Below, one piece after another: positions 33,448-42,659 of a stretch of DNA of 52,230 bases; the first letter of the stretch is position 1; each line of letters begins with the position of its first letter. A model generated the notes under the pieces. It did no database searches. It had not been told where the DNA came from and saw nothing but the letters and a program-made list of their open reading frames with translations. The position numbers and the translations under genes were made by a program. The stretch comes from Bacteroidales bacterium. Its GTDB lineage: Bacteria; Bacteroidota; Bacteroidia; Bacteroidales; UBA1715. Where the stretch lies: the NCBI GenBank assembly GCA_017642535.1, contig JAGCOW010000067.1, positions 1-52,230 on the forward strand, given 5' to 3'.

Positions 33448-35868
33448 CTACTGATTACAAACAGGACAGTACGTTTTCTTTACTTCGGAATTTTCAAACA
33501 TTTGAAACGAAAGTTTTCCCGTATCAACCAATTCGCACAAACGGGCTTTGTTCATTTCCGATGCACGTTTCAATGCATCGACAAATGCCTGGGTATGGAA
33601 CATATAATCAGTATGTGTACACATAGAAATGAATACGAACACAAAATCCTCGCTGACATTCGGCAGATTAATCATCTTCGACATCACACTCAACGGATAG
33701 TCATAATCGCCCATTCCGACGAAGATTGCAGCCAAATTCAACGCACCTTTCCAGTCGTAATCATCAATTTCTATAATATCCTTAATTCGCTCAAAAGCCG
33801 CATTCACAAACTCATCCTCGTTTGCCACCTTGAATGTCTTATTCAGATTTTGCAATGACTTAATCTGCAATTCCAAATTCAACGGGTCAATTGCATATTT
33901 AGGCAAAACAGAAATCAACTGAGCGTCAATCTCTTTCTGCATATCTGTCACATAAAACTCATTATCAATCGTTTCCAGCTTCAGACGAGCATACACAAGA
34001 TTTCTTCTCACATAGAAATTATCGGGACTTAACGTGTTCAAACGACGCATTTCCTTCAAGAAACGCTCGTCGGTTTCCATATTGTTTACTGTATATTTCA
34101 GCCACATTTTGTTGACTTGCATACCCACATACTGAGGTTTATCGGGCACAGTCATCTTGTCAACCACCGTCTTGGAATATCGTCCCGACAAAACTTGCTG
34201 CATAATATATTTTTGAATGGCAAGTCCCAAATCCTCGTTGTACTCATTCAACGCCTTATGGAATTTATACAACGTGTATGCTTGTTCCTGACGAACAGAC
34301 GTTATGTCATATTCTACGACAATCTTCACTTCGGCAAATCTATGTTTCGAGAGCAAACCGTCCATTTTTTTCAAGTTGTCGCCTTTCGATATGTAAGCCA
34401 ACACTTCTTCGTGCGATTTTGTTTTCAAGAATTGCCAATCGGTAGCCACGATATCGGTATAAAACAAGTCCCAAGAGTCCTTGCTTCTTGTTGAAATAGG
34501 TGCGGAATTATGAGAATATGCAGCAATTGCGCTCACAATACTGCTGATTCTTTCACCACGAATCTGCATATTCTTTTCTGGATTTCCGTCAATTGAAGAA
34601 TATGCTGTCACAATGAACGCAAGTGGTTTGAAATCAGGTTGTTTCATAGAATCAATGAACGCAGCGATATCAGACTCACGATATTGAGATCTTCCAATCT
34701 CAAATGGAATAATGAAACTTATTGTATCTTTTTCAACCTTAGGAGTATAAATAAATGTGTTATAACGAGTTACCGTATCAGGAAACGGTAACATTTCAGG
34801 AATATTGAATCCTTCAATCTTTTTGTCGAAACTTGGAGTCAAAGTTTTACATAAATGTTTATCCTTGATTACAAGCACATTATATTCATAATCGGTAACA
34901 CCTTCGGGTAATTCGCCCAACAAAAGACGAAGTTTTGTGTTAGAATTTCGACCAGCATAGATATTCAATTTGTCAAAATCTTTTACATACACTGGCTTAG
35001 TCATAAAACCACGGCTGGGCAACTGGTTGTTGACAACATTTTCGCCACTGCAAGGATATTGTTTCATATTCACGATGTCAACTGCGATTGCATCAGTCGG
35101 ATCCTTCATCAACTTCTTCAATGACTTGTAGTCTGAAGTTTCAAAATAGATTTTGTTACGTTCGATTGTCACCATTGAACGCAAATTTTCAATTTCCTTG
35201 AACTTTGCACACGCTTTACACGCTTTTGCATCGTACCATCCAACGCCTTGTGTAGAACCAGAAAGTTTCAATCCCGATGCCTTAATATCTTTCTTCGACG
35301 CAGTGTTCAAATTGTAGTTACCCACACTGACAGAGATATACATTTTTTTTCCCGTCTTATCAATGCTACAACCTATTCCCGCGAACACATATCGCGGATT
35401 TTGCAAAATCTCAACCGATTTTCTCTTAAAAATCTGGAACACAACATCTTGTGCTACCTCGTCATAGGTCAACGACAATTTTGCACGCTGAATCGACGTC
35501 TTTATCGTTATCTCATCAACTTGATGAATTCCCGCATTTTGATTCAACAACCGTTGTTGCAAGGAGTATTTTGTCGGAGCATACGAAACACGGATTTCAT
35601 CAGTTTTTCCCATATAATCGGCAAATTCCTGCGAAGCATTTTGCAAAGATTGATTTGGCTGAAGTATTCTGTAATCCTCCTTACGAAGCTCCTTGTCGAT
35701 ATAATACAAAATGGCATCACGCATCAGCGTTAAATTGAACGCTTCAGGATACAATTCTGTCAAAAATGACTCCACTCTTTGTGGATCACGAAACTTCTCG
35801 GTCTGCGAAAACGACTGAGACGAAATTGCCATTGTCAGTATTATGGCTACTATATATCTGATTTTCAT
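33448..35868 (-). CDS. Exported protein with OmpA-like domain, function unknown
   Basis: The 806-residue exported protein has a signal peptide ending SSQSFSQ (about residue 22). Residues about 40-190 may be a CAP/SCP-like domain (LRDAILYYIDKELRKE ... NASQEFADYMG), but that is weak. Around residues 370-450 the pattern FEIGRSQYRESDIAAF ... AYSSIDGNPEKNMQIRGERISSIV resembles an OmpA-like peptidoglycan-binding fold. The C-terminal part is alpha-helical and TPR-like in feel and ends in a CPVC pair (TYCPVCNQ). A CKACAKF cysteine pair occurs near residue 215. I do not recognise a named family. It likely sits in the periplasm against the wall. A good promoter lies upstream, and plsY follows 3 bases after its stop. 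Confidence 0.6.
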   Translation of the reverse strand: MKIRYIVAIILTMAISSQSFSQTEKFRDPQRVESFLTELYPEAFNLTLMRDAILYYIDKELRKEDYRILQPNQSLQNASQEFADYMGKTDEIRVSYAPTKYSLQQRLLNQNAGIHQVDEITIKTSIQRAKLSLTYDEVAQDVVFQIFKRKSVEILQNPRYVFAGIGCSIDKTGKKMYISVSVGNYNLNTASKKDIKASGLKLSGSTQGVGWYDAKACKACAKFKEIENLRSMVTIERNKIYFETSDYKSLKKLMKDPTDAIAVDIVNMKQYPCSGENVVNNQLPSRGFMTKPVYVKDFDKLNIYAGRNSNTKLRLLLGELPEGVTDYEYNVLVIKDKHLCKTLTPSFDKKIEGFNIPEMLPFPDTVTRYNTFIYTPKVEKDTISFIIPFEIGRSQYRESDIAAFIDSMKQPDFKPLAFIVTAYSSIDGNPEKNMQIRGERISSIVSAIAAYSHNSAPISTRSKDSWDLFYTDIVATDWQFLKTKSHEEVLAYISKGDNLKKMDGLLSKHRFAEVKIVVEYDITSVRQEQAYTLYKFHKALNEYNEDLGLAIQKYIMQQVLSGRYSKTVVDKMTVPDKPQYVGMQVNKMWLKYTVNNMETDERFLKEMRRLNTLSPDNFYVRRNLVYARLKLETIDNEFYVTDMQKEIDAQLISVLPKYAIDPLNLELQIKSLQNLNKTFKVANEDEFVNAAFERIKDIIEIDDYDWKGALNLAAIFVGMGDYDYPLSVMSKMINLPNVSEDFVFVFISMCTHTDYMFHTQAFVDALKRASEMNKARLCELVDTGKLSFQMFENSEVKKTYCPVCNQ

Positions 35869-35906
35869 AAAGATAGGATTCGTTTAAAAACTATACTTTC
35901 AATTTG

Positions 35907-35937
35907 CAAATTTACGATTATTACCCTAATTCTCAAA
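35907..35937 (-). promoter_or_regulatory. Promoter of the 806-aa exported protein gene
   Basis: -33 TTTG at 35937-35934, 19 bases, then -7 TAAATTTG at 35914-35907, a full Bacteroidetes consensus. The ATG is 38 bases downstream. Confidence 0.65.
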
Positions 35938-35949
35938 GAAAAAATCATT

Positions 35950-37305
35950 TTAACGTAACACGGAAAATGAAATTCCTTTTATCTTCCGATACATTTCCAA
36001 CGCATACACGTCGGTCATACCCGAAATAAAGTCAATTACAGAGAAAATCCTCGTGTATTCATCTTTATCCTCGCAAATCAGTTGTGATGGCAACAAACGC
36101 AGTAATTGCGACGTGTACAACGATTTATCCTTATTCAGAATCGCAGTAACAAATTCTTGCAACAATTCACTTAAAATTCTATGACCGGCAATCTGAATCT
36201 CAACAACCTCGCGGGCATTATAAATTTTCTCGCTCGCCAAAGCCGACAATGTCTTCAACGCTTGTTCCGACGCTCCCTCCAAAGAATCAGTCAACGACGA
36301 ATAAAAGCAAGAATTCATTATTGCATCATAATTTCTCCAAAAAGCTGACATGCAATCAGTTATCAGTTTGTTGATTGTGCGCGAACGCAAAATCACAATT
36401 TGTTCATTTTCGTCGGTAATGTCACGCAACATACGATGAATCTCGTCAAGTTGCTTTTTATCTTTCTGAGGATCGAAGAATGCAAGCATCAGATTCTTTG
36501 CATCGTGCGTCGAGATGATTCCTAAACGATGTGCATCCTCCAAATCGACAATCTGATACGAAATATCGTCGGCCGCCTCCATCAAGAACACAAGCGGATG
36601 ACGACCATATATGGTTTTGGAACCATTACACGTTTGCAACCCAAGTCCTTTTGCAACAAGTTGTAACACTGGGATTTCCGACTGAAAAACGCCATATTTA
36701 TGATAGGGCGACTTCCCCGAAACCAAATCTTGCGAGGTACACGGATATTTCAGCAACGTTCCAATTGTGGCGTACGTCAATGCAAAACCGCCTTTTCTTC
36801 GACCTGTAAAATGATGGGTCAACAATCGTAACGTATTGGCATTGCCCTCAAAATTTATCAAATCAAGATATTCTTGCTCCGAAATCTTTGAAGAGATATT
36901 ATTGACATCAATTTCCTCAAAATAACGTGAAATTGCCTTCTCGCCCGAATGACCGAACGGCGGATTTCCCAAGTCGTGTGCCAGACACGCCGACGACACA
37001 ATCGTACCAATACTTTCCAACAAATGAGGAGAAACGTCAATCTTGCGTTCCTGCAAACCATTCGCCAACATATTACCCAAAGAACGGCCTACCGAAGCGA
37101 CCTCCAAACTATGCGTCAACCTATTGTGAACGAATATACTCCCAGGCAAGGGGAAAACTTGCGTCTTATTTTGTAATCTACGAAATGGTGAAGAGAAAAT
37201 GATTCTATCATAGTCTCTTTGAAATTGAGAACGCACATCCTGTGGCTTCTTTTCTTCTTCAAGCCCTAATCGCTTTGGCGATAATAACAGATTCCAGTCT
37301 AACAC
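35950..37305 (-). CDS. dgt: Deoxyguanosinetriphosphate triphosphohydrolase-like protein
   Basis: The 451-residue HD-superfamily enzyme of the dGTPase type hydrolyses dNTPs to the deoxynucleoside and triphosphate, which helps balance dNTP pools and can limit phage. Motifs: SSPFRRLQNKTQVFP (near residue 35), NRLTHSLEVASVGRSLG (first metal His), ACLAHDLGNPPFGHSGE (HD pair), and the DDISYQIVDLEDA block carrying the last Asp. Length fits the Bacteroidetes type. The start is the ATG at 37305 (MLDWNLLLSPKRLG). The gap to the next gene upstream contains the OmpA-gene terminator, so dgt is separately transcribed. Confidence 0.9.
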   Translation of the reverse strand: MLDWNLLLSPKRLGLEEEKKPQDVRSQFQRDYDRIIFSSPFRRLQNKTQVFPLPGSIFVHNRLTHSLEVASVGRSLGNMLANGLQERKIDVSPHLLESIGTIVSSACLAHDLGNPPFGHSGEKAISRYFEEIDVNNISSKISEQEYLDLINFEGNANTLRLLTHHFTGRRKGGFALTYATIGTLLKYPCTSQDLVSGKSPYHKYGVFQSEIPVLQLVAKGLGLQTCNGSKTIYGRHPLVFLMEAADDISYQIVDLEDAHRLGIISTHDAKNLMLAFFDPQKDKKQLDEIHRMLRDITDENEQIVILRSRTINKLITDCMSAFWRNYDAIMNSCFYSSLTDSLEGASEQALKTLSALASEKIYNAREVVEIQIAGHRILSELLQEFVTAILNKDKSLYTSQLLRLLPSQLICEDKDEYTRIFSVIDFISGMTDVYALEMYRKIKGISFSVLR

Positions 37306-37373
37306 GGCTACTAATTCTTTTTTTACAAAAAAACGGATTTTTTGAGTATCTCACAAATTACTCGTGAAAAAAA

Positions 37374-37411
37374 GAAAAGGGCTGTCTCAAATTCTTGAAA
37401 CAGCCCTTTTT
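37374..37411 (-). terminator. Intrinsic terminator of the OmpA/TSP3 gene
   Basis: GGGCTGT pairs with ACAGCCC, with a further inner TCAA/TTGA pairing, followed by a T-rich run on the minus strand. It lies 17 bases after the stop codon. Confidence 0.85.
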
Positions 37412-37427
37412 TCATCTAAAATCTCAA

Positions 37428-39074
37428 TTATTTTTCTTCTTCAATTTCCAGTTTCTGGAACACAACCTTGAATTCTACACGACGGTTCTTAGCTTTTCCT
37501 TCCTTCGTGCTATTGTCAGCAACTGGACGAGTATCGCCATATCCGTGAGATACCATTCTCACATCTTGTACACCGTGGTCAATCAAGTATTTTCTAACCG
37601 ATGCTGCACGATCTTCCGACAATTTCATATTCTTTGCCGAATCACCCACGTTATCGGTGTGACCATTGATTTCCAAATTGTATTCTGGATTTTCCTTCAT
37701 TGCCTTAACAACGTCGTTAAGAATTGGGAACGATTGTTTCTTGATAACGGCCTTACCAGTTTCAAACTGGATACCTGTCAATGCCTTTTCGAAAATCTTC
37801 AACACTTCTTTCTTAACAGCTGGGCAACCATTGTTCTTTGCCGTACCAGCAACATCTGGACAGTTGTCTAAGTGATCAGGAACTCCGTCACCGTCAGTAT
37901 CAGGACAACCATCGTATTTTGCTAAACCATATTTGTCAGGACACTTGTCATCATAGTCTGGAATACCATCACCATCGGTATCAGGACAACCTTGGAACTC
38001 TGCCAAACCTGCTTCATTTGGACATTTGTCATCAACATCAGGAATGCCGTCACCATCGCTATCAGGACAACCCTTGAACTCTGCCAAACCTGCTTCGTTC
38101 GGACATCTGTCTTCGTAGTCTGGAATACCGTCGCCGTCGCTATCAGGACAACCTTGGAACTCTGCTAAACCAGCTTCGTTCGGACATTTATCCTCAAAAT
38201 CAGGAATACCATCGTGGTCGCTATCGAAAGGACAACCATTTTCATCAACAGCAATTCCGTATGGCGTGTCAGGACATTTATCTTTTCTATTCACAACACC
38301 ATCCTTGTCACAGTCTCTGTAACCAAACTTATATGCGAAGCCAACTGTTATGGCACCGAACATATCTTGCAACAACTTGTCATTGTTGTCTGAAACGCAA
38401 GCATCCAATTTATCCGACTTTACAATTCTCATTGAACCGTCAAGATTCATTGAAAATGCTTGATTAATGTTCCAATCAAAACCTAACCCAAGAGGAACTT
38501 CTACTTCGTGAGTAGCAGACGATGCCGTATTGCCTTTGTAGCCATACGAGCTTATCAACTTACCACTTTGACTGTTTGACAATTTTGATCTGAAATTAAT
38601 CAAACCAACACCAGCATATAAATATGGAGAAATTTTCTTCTCTGGTGCCAAGTTAAATTTTAAAGATGTATTTATTTCAGTGAACTTGTTGCTGAATTTC
38701 AAATTTGCATCGCCACCTGACTCATATTTGTCTTTCTCCCCTGATAATTGGCCATAAGCACCATTCAATCTCCAATAAATATGAGGATTCAATTCTTTTT
38801 GAACGCCAAGACCAATCATAGCTTTTACCTTTGATGATTTTGAAACGTCACCAACATATATCGTTGGACCAAAACTCATATTCATTCCCCATCCTTCAAC
38901 GAACCAATTATCAAATTTAGTCGGTTCAACTTCTTTCGGAGCAGCGCACGACGGAGCAGCTTCTTCCTGAAGTACAGGAGTTGTGAGATCTTCACTTGGC
39001 ACACATTTCTTTTGTGCATAAACACTTATACCTGCTGACAATAACAGAACAAGCAATACATTTATTCGTTTCAT
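37428..39074 (-). CDS. OmpA-family outer-membrane protein with thrombospondin type 3 repeats
   Basis: The 548-residue protein has a signal peptide (MKRINVLLVLLLSAGISVYA), an eight-stranded beta-barrel region (about residues 40-260), then about five TSP3 calcium-binding repeats of 27 residues (CPDSDGDGIPDYEDRCPNEA pattern, about 270-430). A C-terminal OmpA peptidoglycan-binding domain follows, with NGHTDNVGDSAKNMKLSEDRAASV (landmark near 470-495). It links the outer membrane to the wall and may be a porin. The start could also be the ATG at 39080, two codons earlier. A TATATTTG box lies at 39104-39097. It is followed by a strong terminator. Confidence 0.93.
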   Translation of the reverse strand: MKRINVLLVLLLSAGISVYAQKKCVPSEDLTTPVLQEEAAPSCAAPKEVEPTKFDNWFVEGWGMNMSFGPTIYVGDVSKSSKVKAMIGLGVQKELNPHIYWRLNGAYGQLSGEKDKYESGGDANLKFSNKFTEINTSLKFNLAPEKKISPYLYAGVGLINFRSKLSNSQSGKLISSYGYKGNTASSATHEVEVPLGLGFDWNINQAFSMNLDGSMRIVKSDKLDACVSDNNDKLLQDMFGAITVGFAYKFGYRDCDKDGVVNRKDKCPDTPYGIAVDENGCPFDSDHDGIPDFEDKCPNEAGLAEFQGCPDSDGDGIPDYEDRCPNEAGLAEFKGCPDSDGDGIPDVDDKCPNEAGLAEFQGCPDTDGDGIPDYDDKCPDKYGLAKYDGCPDTDGDGVPDHLDNCPDVAGTAKNNGCPAVKKEVLKIFEKALTGIQFETGKAVIKKQSFPILNDVVKAMKENPEYNLEINGHTDNVGDSAKNMKLSEDRAASVRKYLIDHGVQDVRMVSHGYGDTRPVADNSTKEGKAKNRRVEFKVVFQKLEIEEEK

Positions 39075-39096
39075 AACCATATTATTTAAAACGGGG

Positions 39097-39104
39097 CAAA
39101 TATA
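39097..39104 (-). promoter_or_regulatory. Candidate -7 box of the OmpA/TSP3 gene
   Basis: TATATTTG fits TAnnTTTG, 23 bases before the ATG at 39074 and 17 before the alternative at 39080. No -33 match. Confidence 0.45.
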
Positions 39105-39181
39105 CAAATAAAGTTTATTGGTTGTTGAAAAAAATACTAAAATGAGCAGTTTTCTATATAAAACACAACATTTTAGACAAT

Positions 39182-39901
39182 TCATTTCTCTGTTTTCACA
39201 ATTTCTTCCAACGGAATTCCAGTCAATTTTGTTATCTGTTTAAAAATATAAAACATCACAACAACCAAAATAATCGTACAGGGAACGGCAATTATAGGGA
39301 AACTCAAACCCGTCAGTTTGCCAATTTCGGCAGTATATGCTTCCGTTCCCGGAGGACTTTGGAGAATGATTCTCGCCAGCGTAAAATTCAAAATGGAAGA
39401 CAACAAGAATGAAAACACAACCCAATAGGATGATTTACGAAACATCGCATCAAACTCTTCGCGTTTCCCTTTTTCTTCAAGCACGCAGTTGATTCGTTTC
39501 ATATCCATAATGTCCTCATTAAAGAAAAGACTTGACACGACGTTTTTACCCATCTTTATCGAGACAAAGATGACTATTGCAATAATCAACGGCACCGAGG
39601 CCTCTTTTATAGCCAACATCAAGGGATTTAGCTCAAGCAGACCGAAAACTCCTGTCAACAAAACGCTCACGAAACCAAGCACAGAAATAAAATTCACTTG
39701 TTTCGTCCTAAAAAAAGAAACGACACCGTAAATAAGAGGGAACGACAAGGCAATCACAAGACTCAATTTCGGTCCAAGCCCAAACGTGCCCTCCGACCCA
39801 TTCATCTTCGTCATTACTATGACAGGAATGACAATATTGCAGAGCAAACTTACGAGCGTGTTCTCTTTTTTCTTTTTTGATTCTTCCATAGTTATAGACA
39901 T
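39182..39901 (-). CDS. VC0807-type integral membrane protein
   Basis: The 239-residue protein has about six hydrophobic segments and resembles the VC0807 family: NIVIPVIVMTKMNG, then VIALSFPLIYGVVSFFRTKQVNFISVLGFVSVLLTGVFGL (residues about 45-90), then ASVPLIIAIVIFVSIKMGKNVV. Function of the family is not established; distant similarity to intracellular septation protein A has been noted. The start is the ATG at 39901 or the one four codons later at 39889. It begins directly after the terminator of the upstream lipoprotein gene, so a promoter must lie in or near that hairpin. No cytoplasmic domain of note is seen. Confidence 0.72.
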   Translation of the reverse strand: MSITMEESKKKKENTLVSLLCNIVIPVIVMTKMNGSEGTFGLGPKLSLVIALSFPLIYGVVSFFRTKQVNFISVLGFVSVLLTGVFGLLELNPLMLAIKEASVPLIIAIVIFVSIKMGKNVVSSLFFNEDIMDMKRINCVLEEKGKREEFDAMFRKSSYWVVFSFLLSSILNFTLARIILQSPPGTEAYTAEIGKLTGLSFPIIAVPCTIILVVVMFYIFKQITKLTGIPLEEIVKTEK

Positions 39902-39936
39902 AAAAAAAGCACCTGAACGAAACGAACAGGTGCTTT
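39902..39936 (-). terminator. Intrinsic terminator of the sus-like operon
   Basis: AAAGCACCTG pairs with CAGGTGCTTT around an 11-base loop, with a run of seven T on the minus strand. It lies 16 bases after the lipoprotein stop. Confidence 0.88.
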
Positions 39937-39952
39937 ATCATTACAAATTACA

Positions 39953-40867
39953 TTATTCCAATACAGCTTTGATGAAATAATCTTTTGTCAAAGGATCACC
40001 AGACTTAGCATCGTCGGCAGCACTTTGAGACTTCAACGTCAAAGTAACAGGACCCTTGCTCAAATTAACAGTCCAGTAATACAAGTGAACTGCACCTGAA
40101 GTATTCAACTTGATAGAACCTTCGGTAACTACAGGGATACAGTTGTTTGCCTTGAAAACGAATTGGCAAGAATCAAGATCAGTAATACCGTCAGCAGTAT
40201 TAAACTTCATTGTAACACCTGGTTGAATACCTGCATCTACGTCCTCATACGTAACTTCAAATGTACCTTTAACCATTTTAGGTTTTGCAAGACCTTTTGC
40301 CCACGCCTTTACAATAATACGATAATCTGTCGCATTTGTTGCGTATGGATCAGAGCCCCACAAATCAACTTGGTCATCGATTACAACCAAAGGATATCCT
40401 TTTGACGTTGATTCTTTATATTCACCTGTCTTGTAGTTGTAATTTCTTGCAGTACCATACATCACATATGGTTTATCCTTTTCAGAAATTTTACTGAAAG
40501 AATATTTTGCGACATAACGACCAGCTTCCAATGTAGAAAGTACAACACCGTGTGATTTTGCACTGACATTATTTACAGTATCACCTTTTAAAGAATCAGG
40601 TAAATCTCTTCCATCAATATTAAAACCTGCTTCACCTGGCCAAACCACATACGAATCAGCGTCGGTTGAATTTGCAACAAAATAGATTGCATCGGTCAAT
40701 CGAATTGTATCTGGATTTGCCTTCGCTTTTGACAAATCAATCATATTTGCCAGATATTGGTCTGATGTGTACCAAGAAAAATCTGCGCTATCGGGTTCTT
40801 TAACTTTATTCTTACAAGAAGAAAAAGCTGCAAGACACACAAGTAATATTACACTAACTTTTTTCAT
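39953..40867 (-). CDS. Surface lipoprotein of the sus-like operon
   Basis: The 304-residue lipoprotein has the lipobox Cys19 in MKKVSVILLVCLAAFSSC. The ATG at 40867 is chosen because AGGAGG lies 9 bases upstream and it gives a clean signal; an ATG eight codons earlier does not. The mature protein looks like two Ig/PKD-like beta domains (about residues 30-150 and 155-300). I do not recognise a named family. By position, directly after susD, it probably serves as a SusE/SusF-type glycan- or ligand-binding protein on the cell surface. It ends the operon before a strong terminator. Confidence 0.7.
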   Translation of the reverse strand: MKKVSVILLVCLAAFSSCKNKVKEPDSADFSWYTSDQYLANMIDLSKAKANPDTIRLTDAIYFVANSTDADSYVVWPGEAGFNIDGRDLPDSLKGDTVNNVSAKSHGVVLSTLEAGRYVAKYSFSKISEKDKPYVMYGTARNYNYKTGEYKESTSKGYPLVVIDDQVDLWGSDPYATNATDYRIIVKAWAKGLAKPKMVKGTFEVTYEDVDAGIQPGVTMKFNTADGITDLDSCQFVFKANNCIPVVTEGSIKLNTSGAVHLYYWTVNLSKGPVTLTLKSQSAADDAKSGDPLTKDYFIKAVLE

Positions 40868-40893
40868 AGTATTTCCTCCTTTTCTATTCAAAA

Positions 40894-42639
40894 TTAAAAC
40901 CCAGGATTTTGTTTCAAATTACCTCCTGCGTGAAGAATAATCTGAGCTTGTGGGATAGGCCATCTACCAAGAGTTGCAGGATTGTATTTGAACTTATATC
41001 CTGAAATATCTTGTGTTCTGAATTTTTCTGTTTCATCCCAACGAATCAAATCCCAGAAACGATCACCTTCGCCGTACATCTCAACACGTCTTTCGTGTTT
41101 TACGTCATCCAATGTAGCAGTTCCCAACATTGAAAGTGCCGATGACGGGGTATATGTGTAACAAGCATCGCTTGAACCAGGAACTGAGTAATCAATTGTT
41201 CTTGCACTATTGTTAGCACGAGTTCTCAATTCATTCAACAATGTTGTTGCTTCAGCTGCGTGACCACATTGAACACCTGCCTCGGCAGCTATCAACAAGA
41301 CATCGGCCCAACGAAGAAGAATGTCATTTTTCTCCATACATTGTGTATTCTTACTTGCCATAATAAGCGGACTCAACATTGTTCTCTTCATACAGTAGTA
41401 ACCCGTATTCCAATCAACAGAACCGATATCATACCAACCAAGTACGTTTTGACCTGTACCATCCTTGATATTGTTTGGTTTACACCAACCTTTCGTATCA
41501 AGATTCAAACGAGTGATTGTAGCAGCAGCAGACGCCTTCTGAGGAGAAGCGACAATCATTGTAGCACGTGGGTCACCATCTTCAAATTCATCCATCAAAT
41601 CTTGTGTCGGCATACCGAAACCATATCCCAATTGGTCTTCCAAAACACCAGCGTTAGTGCTTGGGTCAGTATAGTAACGAGGAGCAAAATAGATAGGAAT
41701 GATACTACCCTCACTACCACGACCATAGATAGAACCTTGAATGTGTTGGATAGAGAACAAGATTTCCTTGCTCTTTTCGTATGTTTCACCATAAATGTAG
41801 AACACATTTTGATAGTGTTCCTCAAGACCATACGTATTATTATTTTCATCTTGATACAACTTATATGCTGTTTCGTACGCACTCTTCAAGTCATCGTTAC
41901 GAGTCGCGCCACCGCACATATCGGCTCTATACAAATATGCCTTAGCCAAGAAAGCACGAGCTGCACCGTTAGTCACTTTACCGAATGAAGTTGCTTTTAC
42001 TGGCAAATCATCCTTGATTGCTTCCAATTCGCTAATGATGAAATCATATTGAGCACGAACCTGCTTTGAGCCAACACCATCGTCACCATCAGCACGGTTA
42101 CCCAAGTTTTCTGCATCGGCAAGAGAAACGGTAGAAGTAAGCATTACGACAGGACCGAATACTTTTGTCAATTGGAAATAATACCAAGCACGCAAGAAAC
42201 GAGTTTCTGCTCTCATCACCTTGAAATCATCTCCACCAAGACCTTCGGTACCAGCCAAAACATCGTTTGCACGTTTAATGGCTATATAAGCAGCTTCCCA
42301 AATACCAGTCATCACCGTACTACGGTCTGAAGCTTCAAAAACAGCCAACTGACCACCTTTGTCCCAGTCATCACCCGTCGTGTAGTTCGGTTTGTCGTTA
42401 CCACCACCACGTTCTGCATCATCGGAACAAATGTCACCGATTTTCCACAAGAACTCATCGTGTAATTTGAACCAACCAAGTGGGTCATACACTGCATTTA
42501 CAGCCAACTGACATTGTGCAGGATCTTTATAATATGTTGCACTACTTGCAATTCCAAGAGGATCCTTGGTAATAAAGTCTTCTGTACAAGAACAGAATCC
42601 TATTACTGCTAAAATCGCTATAATTGATATCTTTTTCAT
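40894..42639 (-). CDS. SusD/RagB family nutrient-binding lipoprotein
   Basis: The 581-residue lipoprotein has the signal MKKISIIAILAVIGFCSC with lipobox Cys18. The N-terminal SusD block follows (FITKDPLGIASSATYYKDPAQ), then the TPR-like helices (RFLRAWYYFQLTKVFGPV near residue 150) and the C-terminal RagB/SusD block ending in RWPIPQAQIILHAGGNLKQNPGF. The strong ribosome binding site AGGAG precedes the ATG. It caps the SusC transporter on the cell surface and binds the oligosaccharide or peptide substrate. It lies 20 bases after susC and 26 before the lipoprotein gene. The substrate cannot be read from sequence and no glycoside hydrolase lies next to it. Confidence 0.95.
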   Translation of the reverse strand: MKKISIIAILAVIGFCSCTEDFITKDPLGIASSATYYKDPAQCQLAVNAVYDPLGWFKLHDEFLWKIGDICSDDAERGGGNDKPNYTTGDDWDKGGQLAVFEASDRSTVMTGIWEAAYIAIKRANDVLAGTEGLGGDDFKVMRAETRFLRAWYYFQLTKVFGPVVMLTSTVSLADAENLGNRADGDDGVGSKQVRAQYDFIISELEAIKDDLPVKATSFGKVTNGAARAFLAKAYLYRADMCGGATRNDDLKSAYETAYKLYQDENNNTYGLEEHYQNVFYIYGETYEKSKEILFSIQHIQGSIYGRGSEGSIIPIYFAPRYYTDPSTNAGVLEDQLGYGFGMPTQDLMDEFEDGDPRATMIVASPQKASAAATITRLNLDTKGWCKPNNIKDGTGQNVLGWYDIGSVDWNTGYYCMKRTMLSPLIMASKNTQCMEKNDILLRWADVLLIAAEAGVQCGHAAEATTLLNELRTRANNSARTIDYSVPGSSDACYTYTPSSALSMLGTATLDDVKHERRVEMYGEGDRFWDLIRWDETEKFRTQDISGYKFKYNPATLGRWPIPQAQIILHAGGNLKQNPGF

Positions 42640-42659
42640 AGTATTTCTCCTTTTTTAGA

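Noticed and set aside
37890..38280. Periodic 81-base DNA repeat as a novel element
   Set aside because: It is explained by the TSP3 calcium-binding repeats of an OmpA-family protein.
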